Shown here: in pieces, positions 55,486-64,000 of the stretch
Numbering within the stretch: the stretch's first letter is position 1
How the letters are laid out: each line of letters starts with the position of its first letter
Assembly (NCBI RefSeq): GCF_008831285.2
Contig: NC_045151.1
Span: forward strand, 10,778,571 to 10,842,570
Length of the DNA stretch: 64,000 nucleotides
Direction of reading: 5' to 3'
Source: Nymphaea colorata
Lineage: Eukaryota; Streptophyta; Magnoliopsida; Nymphaeales; Nymphaeaceae
The notes under the pieces: model-generated
The model's database searches: none
What the model was told of the DNA's origin: nothing
Seen by the model: the letters and a program-made list of their open reading frames with translations, nothing else
Position numbers and translations under genes: made by a program

Positions 55486-56245
55486 CTAGGCATAAAATTT
55501 CTTGAGGTGAAGGGCATTAATAGGATCGGCAAATTCCACCCCATCAGCATCAATTAGTCGGTATGAATTGTGGGGCAAAACTTCCTTAATGACATATGAG
55601 CCTTCCCAATTTGGTGCCCACTTGCCTCGTGGTCGTCCTCTCAGGTACACTGCAGATCGTAGGACTGAATCATTCACTTTGAACTGTCTCTCGATAACTG
55701 ACTTGGCAAATTGTCTGACTACCCTTTGGCGATAAGCTTCAACATGTTCAGCCGCTTTTAGCCTCTTTTCATCTAGCAAATCGAGTTGCATTAGCCTTTT
55801 TTGTTGATATCGAGTAAGAGGGAGCTCTATGAGAGAAGCGAACTTCAAAGCAGGTTTCAACACATGTAATGGTAGAACCACTTCTGTTCCATAGACTAGC
55901 TCTGCTGGAGTGGCATTTGTTGGAGTTCTCATAGTGGTGCGATATGCCATAGAGCGTTGTGCATCTTTTCATGCCAATCTCTTCCAGTTTCTACTGTCTG
56001 TTCCAAGATGCGGATCAGGATCTTGTTGGTAGCATCTGCTTGCCCATTGCCTTGGGGTAATAAGGAGCTGAAAAATGGTGCGTGATGTGGTACTTGCTGC
56101 ACAATTGCCTCATCTTTTCATTCTTGAAATGAGTTCCGTTGTCTGATACTATATCATGAGGGACTCCAAATCTGCAAAGAAGATTTTTGTGAATGAAGGA
56201 CACTACATGACGTCCTTCCACTGTTCTGAGTGTGACGACTTCTAC
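55486..56245 (-). pseudogene. Giant element integrase C-terminal part, second copy (two frameshifts)
   Basis: The content is the same as 36150-36911, but one base is missing near 55948 (gatatgccatag for gatatgcccatag) and one near 56057 (ttggggtaat for ttgggggtaat). These split the frame between SAPYYP and WAYRTTM. The first copy is open here, so these are likely errors in this contig. Confidence 0.83.
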
Positions 56246-58012
56246 CTACTTGGTAAAATAATCTGTTGCAGCAAGAAAATACTTATGGCCGTTAGAAGCT
56301 GCAGGGGATATCGGTCCGACTACGTCAAAGGCCCACATTGAAAATGGCCAAGGAGATGTCACAGAATGCAAGTGAGAGGCTGGGGCATGAATTACTGAAA
56401 AATGCAGTTGGCATTCTTTGCATCTTTTGACAAATTGGTGACAATCTTTTTGCATGGTAGGCCAATAATACCCTCCTCGAATTATTTGTTTGGTGAGGGT
56501 TTGGTAACCAACATGGCCTCCACAATCTCCTCGATGTGATTCTTCGATTACTTTCTTTGCCTCATCTTCATCAAGGCACTGAGAGTATTCAGTGCCAAAT
56601 CCACGTCTGTATAATACCCCTGCTAGGATAAAGTACCTCGCTGACATACGTTGTATTGATTTTTGTTCATTTTTAGACATTTTAGTTGGGAATTCTCCGC
56701 TTTCAATGTACCTTTTGATGTCATGGTACCAAGGCGTATTCTCCCCTTGGATATGATGAACATGCGTCATCGTTTCAAAAGCAGGGTGTTCTAATCTTCC
56801 AATCTCAAAAGAACGGATTGCTTCATTGGTTCGAAAAGTGATGGTCGATCCTAAGCTCGCGAGGCCATCCGCAATAGGGTTACCTTCTCTCTTTACGTGA
56901 GCCAATTGTACTTCTTCGAATTGACAGATTAAGGAGGTAGCAATTTCTTGATATGGCACCAACTTTTCATATTTGACTTGCCATTCTCCATTCACTTGAT
57001 TTATAATAAGCTGAGAGTCGCCAAAGGCATTCACTCTTTTCACTTGAAAACTCAATAAAGAACGAAGTCCTTGTATGAGGGCTTCATATTCAGCTATGTT
57101 ATGGGTACATGGAAAATCAAGTTTCAAAGAGTACGGGATCATTTCGCTTTCTGGAGTGATGAGTAAGATGCCTATGCCTGCTCCCATCACATTTCTGGAC
57201 CCGTTAAAGTACATCTTCCATGTAGGACCCGTTTCCAATCTTAGTACATGTTCATCTGGAAACTCATCATTTGTTCGGATTTCTTCGTACTGAGGGAAGT
57301 CTGCTAACTGATCCGCAATTGCTTGTCCTTTGATTGACTTTTGAGACACATATTCAAGATCATATTGCATCAACAGAACTTGCCATTTTGCGATACACCC
57401 ATTAAGGAATGGTTGTTCCAAGATGTACTTGAGAGGATTTAGTTTGGAGAGTATCTTGACCTCACAAGCTAATAAATAATGTCTCAACTTCTGACACATC
57501 CAAACCAATGCCAGACAAGTTTTCTCTATTGGAGAGTACTTCTTTTCGTACTGAACAAAAGTCTTGCTAATGTAATAGATTGCATATTCGATGCGACTTC
57601 CTTCCTCATACTGTGCCAAAAAGCCGCCACATGCTGACTCATTCACTGTGATGTAAAGCAGCAATGGTCTACCCAACGTTGGTGGTTTTAGAATTTGTGG
57701 ATTTAGAAGGTATTTCTTGATCCTTTCGAATGACTGTTGGCATTCAAAACCCCATTCAAACTTGACACCTTTCCTCAGTAGCTGGTTGAATGGCTCGCAT
57801 CTCATGGCCAGATTGGAAATGAATCGTCTGATGGATTGGATTCGTCCTTGCAAGCTTCGCAACTCCTTGATATTGGTAGGTGGTGGCATATCGATTATTG
57901 CCTTAGCTTTTGTAAGACCCATTTCAATTCCCTTCTTACTGACCATGAAACCCAACAGTTTGCCTGACTCAACCCCAAACACACATTTTTGAGGATTCAG
58001 GCGAAGCTTGTA
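56246..58012 (-). pseudogene. Giant element RNase H, archaeal-type RNase H and integrase start, second copy
   Basis: The open stretch and protein are the same as 36912-38678, including FNGS in the second RNase H and the TAG at 56246-56248. Confidence 0.87.
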
Positions 58013-58928
58013 CTATAAAAGCCTCTCGAATACTTGGGCAAGAGTTTCAATGTGATCTTCTCTTGTCTTGGATTTGATCAATATGTCATCGATATATGCT
58101 TCCATGATTTTATGCATCTAGTCATGGAAGATGGCGGCCATGGCTCTTTGATAGGTTGCTCCAGCATTCTTCAACCCGAATGGCATTACCGTGTAACAAA
58201 AAGTACCCCAGGGTGTAGTAAAAGCGGTCTTAGGTTGATCTTTGACTGCTAATTTGATTTGATTATATCCCGAATATCCATCCATGAAAGAAAACATTGC
58301 ATGGCCTGCAGTACTGTCTACCAACAGATCAATGTTTGGAAGAGGATAATCATCTTTCGGTGTGGCTTTGTTCAAGTCTCGAAAGTCGATGCACAACCTA
58401 ACTTTGCCATTTTTCTTGGGAACCACCACGATGTTCGCCAACCATTCGGGGTAATCGATGGCACGAATGAATTTTGCCTTTAGCAAGTCCTCTAGTCCTT
58501 CTTCTATAGGGCCTTCTAGTCGAGGGTCAAGCTTGCGCAATTTTTGCTTAATCGGCTTGCAATTAGGATTTAAGGGCAAACGATGTTCGACCAATTGGGG
58601 GTCTAAGCCTGGCATATCTTCATAAGTCCAAGCAAAAGCTTCTTGGTTACTTATAAGAAAGTCCACCAATCTTTTCTTCTCATCCACTGACAAACTGGTG
58701 CCAATTTGAAGAATTTTAGGATCTTCACTGGTTCCAATATTAATTTCTTCAATTGGATCATTCACCAAAGATGAATGATGTTCTTGTTTCTGAATCTGAG
58801 TGAATTCTGGTAATTCTGACTCGGGTATTGCCATAGGTTCCATTTCACCGACTGCTTGTTCGATAAATGCTTTCTGGGGGGACTTTCGTGGAAAAAGAAT
58901 AAACTGAGACATATTGAGTTCCGACATC
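58013..58928 (-). pseudogene. Giant element reverse transcriptase, second copy
   Basis: The same motifs as 38679-39593 and the same two TAG codons (58118-58120 and 58013-58015) around YIDD. The frame is open from the probable splice acceptor (AG at 58929-58930) to the first TAG, because this copy has one more G near 58880. It is the better representation of the RT N-terminus. Confidence 0.87.
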
Positions 58929-59124
58929 CTGTAAAGAGGATAAAGGAAAGAGTTGGACGAAATTGACAACAAAAAAATTACTTGCATTTGCATATAAAAA
59001 AAAAAGGTTCTTAGTTCATAGAATGGGTCCTCTCATGAGACCAGACAAAAAGATGTTTAAAATTACAAAATTCATGGGAGGATTTTGAAACAAAAGTGAA
59101 TACTATTAGCCCCCAAGATCTTCT
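58929..59124 (-). other. Probable intron before RT, second copy
   Basis: The same pyrimidine-rich acceptor region as 39594-39789. Confidence 0.48.
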
Positions 59125-61077
59125 TCAAATTCCTTTATGATATCCCAGTCCTCTCATGTTCATCTGAAAAGAGATGCTAATCGGTTGCAAGATGCCATCT
59201 TCATTTTTCCCAAGGCCAGTGAATGGACGGTAGCCACCTTTCAGAAGCAACTGAAAACCCTTGGGGTTTTTCATGAAATGAACATACAATAGGTGTTCTT
59301 GGTAACTTGCACGATTGCTTGAAATAGTATAAGCATTCCCGGATGGTTCCCCTATCTCCATGTTCTGCATCCATTCTTCCAAAGGTCTGTCCTTTGTTGT
59401 TCTTATGCTCGGTACATCTACCAGATCAGTTGGCCTAGGGAGCATAGGTTGCATCAACCTCTCGATCGGATCCTCAGCACGGACAGTGATGACTGATGGA
59501 CCAAAATTCCATTTCAGGCATTGATGAAGAGTGGATGGGATCCCTCGTACTTGATGGATCCAAGGTCGTCCCAAAAGCAGGTTGTATGCTGGTGGTACAT
59601 CTGCCACATGAAATACAATGCAATGGCTAGTATTTTCAATGATCACATTCATGTCGAGGGTACCTTTGCTGTTCATGCCTCGGCCATCGTATCCGTAGAT
59701 CTTGGTATTATCAGAACGATATTTGTTTTCACGAAACCCCAATGTTTTAGCCGTGAGATCAGGACAAATATTCAAACCACTTCCTCCATTAATCAAAACA
59801 TGTGACACCGTCATCTCATTGACCTGAACAACGATGTAAAGAGCATCTTCATGGAAATATCCCCATTTTGAGAGGTCTTTTTCTGAGAAGGTAATTGACT
59901 GATTTTTAGAAGCTTGAATCGAGTCTCCCTCATCCATACACTCTTCCAAGGGGAGAACGTCTAAATAGCATGGATCTTCATCTGAGAAGTCATTTGATGA
60001 TTCGTCGCCTTGTAAGATAAAAGTCTTTGGAATCATAAGAAGTTTCTTGGGCAAACTTTCTATCCTGCCATTCATCATAGCAATGAAATCTAGAGGTTCC
60101 TTACCTTGGTCTACCACCATGACTTTGTGTGAGTTGCTCCCAATATAAGGTCGAATGTGCTCTTGTGGATGGTACGAAAGTGGAGTGCTTATAGTGATCA
60201 TGGCTACTGCTGCCTTCCCGTGGTCAGGGAATGGATTCATTAGTATCTCAGGGGTACTATCATCACCAATCTTGAGATCTTTGTTGATGAAGTCTTGAAT
60301 AATATTTTTGAGGACAAAACAATCATCAGTGTCATGACCAGGGGTACGATGAAACTTGCACAGTTTTTCTTTATTTCCTCCCATCATTTTCGAAGGCTCT
60401 GATATTTTTGGCAAGACGATAGTTCCTTTGGCGAGAAGGTATTCCAGGATCTTCTCCCGAGACTGGCTCAAAGGAGTGAATTTCCGGTCGTAGCTCCAAC
60501 CTGGGTGTTTGTTTTTCCTTTCATCGTCGCCTTTGAGAAACTGTGTGTTTTTCTTGAAACTGACTCCCTTGTCATGCTTGTAGTTATTATCATGGTCCTT
60601 TCTAATGCCAGCATTGGCTATGAATTGTGCAGGCAGTTGTGTCATTCCTCCTTTCTTTCCATCTTCTTTGTACTTAGGAGCAATAATTCCATCAAAATCT
60701 CCTTCCTCAATCCCTTCTTCTATCGAGTTTGCTTGTTCAATTAACTCAGCAAAGGTTTTGATCGGGGCATTACGGATGAGACTTTTCAAGGGTTGGGCAA
60801 TATTTTTCCTAATGAGTGACAAGGCTTGTGTCTCAGAAATGGGCTCCTTCATCTTATTGCATTGAATTCTCCATTTTTGGATGAATTCTCGAGCCTTTTC
60901 TCCCTGTTTCTGACGAAGACTGCAAATGGTACTGAGGGTTGGAGCCATGGGAGCATTTTGTTCAAATCTTTCAACAAACATGTTAATCAACTTGTCAAAC
61001 TCCTTCAGCTCGATCGGATTGATATTTTCTTTATACCATTGTGCGGCAATGCCTTCAAGGCTTCTTGGAAAATATCA
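59125..61077 (-). pseudogene. Giant element gag C-terminal part and protease, second copy (open)
   Basis: 621 residues without interruption from the ATG at 60990, upstream of which the frame is open to the shared TGA (61075-61077) in ALF-stop-YFPRSLEG, where tryptophan or another residue is usual. Gag domain about 1-95, zinc knuckle CKFHRTPGHDTDDC about residue 210, protease-like domain about 390-500 with INGGSG for the usual catalytic aspartate triad, and a G-patch-like tail about 585-621. Protease activity should be lost through the aspartate to asparagine change. Confidence 0.86.
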
Positions 61078-61905
61078 GAACAAAGCTCTGTTATTTGTCC
61101 GGATTTTGTAGCAATCATTGAAAAATGTTGAAAGATGAACGTGTGGACAAGTGGTTCCATCATATCTGATGAATTCTCTGGGCAAGCCTTTCACGTCTTC
61201 GTCCCCTTCAATGCCAAGGTAGTAGTCCTCACATGAGTATAAACGTTTCCCCTTCCCCCTAAGCTCAAGATTGCTCATTCTTTTCTCCATTTCATAGAAT
61301 CTGCGCTTAGTCGGACTTTCATCATCACTTGATTCGATTAATTCTGGCTTGGTCTTTTTCTTCTTGCCCTTGATCTCCTTTACTTTTTCTTCAAAACTCT
61401 CACTGTCTGAGCTGTTGCTCATGATGTATTTCTTTGTCTTTTTGACTTTCTTGGTAGGTTTTCTCTTCCTTTTGGGCTTCTCTTCCGAACTTTCAGTGGT
61501 GATAGGACTGGGTGAGCTGTTTTCTATCATAACAACTTTTTCCTTTTTATTTTTCTTTTTTGTCTTTTTCTTTTTGAGAGAAAACAGTTCGAGTTTTTCT
61601 TCTTTACTAGTTGCCGAATTTGAACCCAAATAGTCTTCATCCTGATTTTCAACAAAAGACTTGTTTTTCTTTTTTCTTTTTTGCTTGGCAGTCTTTTCAT
61701 TATCCGGCTCTGGAGTAACCATCAAGGCCTTTTGCTCTTCTTGCTCTTTCATGAATCGCTCCATGAACAAACAGAACATATAGTAAGCTTCTGGCTCGAT
61801 TGCTGGGAGGCCAAGTGTTTCTGGACGGAGTTCAGATGATGAAGCCTCGTTTTGAGGAGTCTGCTTAGCTTGCGATCTAGTTTCAACCATCTTGTTGGCT
61901 TTCAA
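61078..61905 (-). pseudogene. Giant element gag N-terminal region, second copy (open)
   Basis: 276 residues from an ATG at 61905 to the shared TGA. An N-terminal helix (EAYYMFCLFMERFMKEQEEQ), a highly basic lysine-rich centre mixed with serine/acidic clusters, and then the lead into the gag domain. The basic centre may bind RNA. It is probably the 5' half of one gag-protease frame broken by a single nonsense change. Confidence 0.83.
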
Positions 61906-62055
61906 GTATTCACCTTATGACATAAGAAAATAGAGTTATTGGACGGAAATGATGACAAAATGGTATTGCATTACAAGTTTTTAAAAGTTACATCCAAAGA
62001 TACTAATAAAGATGACAACGACAGAAGGAATACAAAGTTGACAACATAAAACTTT

Positions 62056-63276
62056 TTAGGGAAGGATGGATGGTGGTCGGTTGGCATCCCACCACTCAGC
62101 ATATTCCTTCTTCACCACTGGGCCTATGAACCAAGTGTATGATATTTGTGTCTTCCATTTTTGTCGAGCTACTGCAAACAATGCTGTCCATTGAGGAGAA
62201 CTAAGGTCAAATTCGGGAATAGCTCCAATTGGTGCATGCACATAGACCATCTTCTGCCTTTGAGAGAACTGTCTCATACATCTATCAGCACAATAATCAA
62301 CTATGAAGTAAGGGCCCAAGAGTGTGGTACGCCCATGATGATGGTGAATGTATCGGGGTAGGCTCTGCCGACGATCACAATAATCCCAAATGATCTCTCC
62401 TTCATTCAATTGCTCGATCAAATGACGGTATTGCTCCAAGGTTGTCAATGATCCATCAGTGTTTCTGAATAGACTGGCTTGGGGTCCCGCATGCTTGAGG
62501 AACCACAATTGTAAAGCATATGTGCATCCTTCTATGAAGTCGATATCTCCAATGGTAAAGCGGGTGAGTCCTCGGTAAAGGAAGGCTAAGGCTGTCATTG
62601 CTACTGACAAGTGTCGGGTCCCTCTATATCCCAATACTCGAAAAAGTTGGGCAATACGGACATCTAAAAGGTCACTTCCATCGGTAAAAAGGGTCACTCC
62701 TACTGTGCAGAGCATCATACAATGTTTAATTCTCCCTATGGGTTTTCGAGGTAGGGTAGAAGGTTCAACATAGGTTCCAAATTCTTCATACAAATTTTTC
62801 ATGTTGATGCTTTGATTTTCATGGTTTTCTACTAAAGGCCAAGTTTTCTGTCCAGTAAAGTGAGCAATGAGGTCATTTGCATTGACCTTGGTTGGGCTCA
62901 TAAGGAATTGTTTTTCCAATAGATCATTTGGGTCACAAGTTGGGGTAGGGAGGTCTAGTATTTCGGCAAATTCATCTAGTAATATTGTCATTTCTCCCCA
63001 TGGAAACCAAAAAGAGGAGGTCCTTGGGTTCCAACGCTCGGCGATTGCATGTACCAAATTTCCATTAACTGACTGCATTCCTCCAACTGCCACTGTCTCT
63101 AGCCCACATTCTTCAATGTAAGAAGGAAACATCCGAGAGAAGGTGGGATACCAAGTCCGATACTATTCGGGAGCCAAAGGTTGAGACTCAAGAGAAATGT
63201 AGGTGGACCGTTCGGGACCTTCCCCAAAGAGGATGTGATCATAAGGGAATGTGACACCACGTTGGAAAGAATACAT
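62056..63276 (-). pseudogene. ORF1 (plant-mobile-domain-like), second copy
   Basis: It opens at the ATG 63274-63276, is interrupted by TAG at 63163-63165, and is then open for 358 residues from the ATG at 63132, ending in WWDANRPPSILP. It shows the ERWNPRTSSFWFPWGEMT block (about residues 32-50) and the D-R-C-MRQFSQRQ block (about residues 285-300). The family match is by pattern only. Without the single stop the frame would be about 405 residues. Confidence 0.7.
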
Positions 63277-64000
63277 CTTGAATGATGACTCTAAAAGATA
63301 AAAATTGAATTAGTGGAAAACATTGACTAGGTTGACAAAGACAATATGAGGTAGATGTGTGGAATGGGGTTGCAAATCATCACATAAGGTTTCACGCACA
63401 TCAACATCTATCATGAAATAATTTTCTTTTTTTTAAAAAATTGGGTATAGGAACCTAATTGAGATAATTTTGAGATAATTTTGTGTGACGATAATCCGAT
63501 ATCAAGTTATGCTTATATACCTTAGCCAAATGGCTTAGTACGAGCATAGATTCTTCCTTAGGCAACTAAGGGTAGAGTTCATCAACTTCTTCTTGATCAC
63601 TCGTCGATATACCATAAATTACCACTCATGGTACTAACGAGGGGGCGTTCCCGCCCAAGGTGTGGTCTAGTTGTAAGGCTTAGTCTTGTGCTACTACCAA
63701 AGACCAAGCCCGGTAACATGATGACCGGGACAAATAGGTATGAAGAATTTTGAAATATGAGAAATCATATAAATTGAGTTGTCTCTAATGCAATGTTGCC
63801 TAAGTTTGAAGATTAAAATAGAAGAGCAAACATGGCTTTTAAACAACTCCTAAATTGAGAAGGGTGGTATGTGATCATAAATATGTGTGAACATGATTGA
63901 TCCTTCTCAATTAGTCCTATGTGCAAGAAAACATTCACAATCATCAAACAATGCAATGAAATGCCAATGGGGTCGAGGCCAAAATAGGGGACATGCTTTA
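63277..64000 (-). other. Leader of the giant element, second copy, to window end
   Basis: Same as 43933-44650, non-coding. The window ends about 90 bp before the expected 5' LTR. Confidence 0.6.

Larger units (their letters stand above)
48144..64000. repeat. Near-identical second copy of 28791-44650 (probable false duplication)
   Basis: The alignment is continuous and collinear to the window end. The coordinate offset falls from 19353 at the gap to about 19336 by 51.4 kb, stays at 19334-19337 up to about 61.0 kb, and rises to 19350 at 64.0 kb. Lengths therefore differ only where one or the other copy lies near the gap. Even the premature stops and altered catalytic codons are shared. This is expected if two contigs overlap and were placed side by side instead of merged. 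Confidence 0.93.

Noticed and set aside
48144-64000. A genuine recent tandem duplication or a second insertion of the whole nest
   Set aside because: The breakpoint coincides with a 100-N gap and the differences are concentrated at both contig ends. An unmerged overlap explains this better, though only reads can settle it.

Overview
The window is nuclear DNA of a flowering plant. The evidence is a split gene with long, transposon-filled introns, plant-type Ty1/copia and Ty3/gypsy retroelements, hAT elements with MITE-like relatives, and a plant LINE. The sequence does not fix the species. No CRISPR array, rRNA or tRNA gene was seen.

Left part (1-24.4 kb): the only host gene recognised is the 3' portion of a chloroplast-type inositol monophosphatase-like gene (IMPL1) on the + strand. 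Eight coding exons between 5976 and 21750 join in one frame to 248 codons plus a stop. The exons for the transit peptide and the start of the enzyme are not seen and probably lie left of the window. The introns (up to 5.5 kb) hold short hAT-type elements, two related copia LTR remnants, a decayed gypsy element, a hAT transposase pseudogene interrupted by a copia fragment, microsatellites and a G-rich tract.

Middle part (24.4-48.0 kb): a nest of retroelements, all read on the - strand. A LINE is the base layer. A copia element (24715-30150, target duplication GGGTG) sits in its 3' part. A Ty3/gypsy element with a GC-rich 0.7 kb LTR sits in its reverse-transcriptase part and is itself split by a giant Ogre/Tat-like element with 3.5 kb LTRs. 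The giant element reads, in its own direction: 5' LTR, primer site, long leader, ORF1 resembling the plant mobile domain, gag-protease, a probable intron, RT, RNase H, archaeal-type RNase H, integrase, a 43-bp minisatellite, polypurine tract, 3' LTR. It carries premature stops and altered catalytic residues.

Right part (48144-64000): after exactly 100 Ns the sequence repeats 28791-44650 almost base for base. Net length differences between copies accumulate only next to the gap, and those examined are mostly single-base homopolymer losses. This looks like two overlapping contigs left unmerged (a false tandem duplication), so annotations right of the gap should not be counted as second loci.
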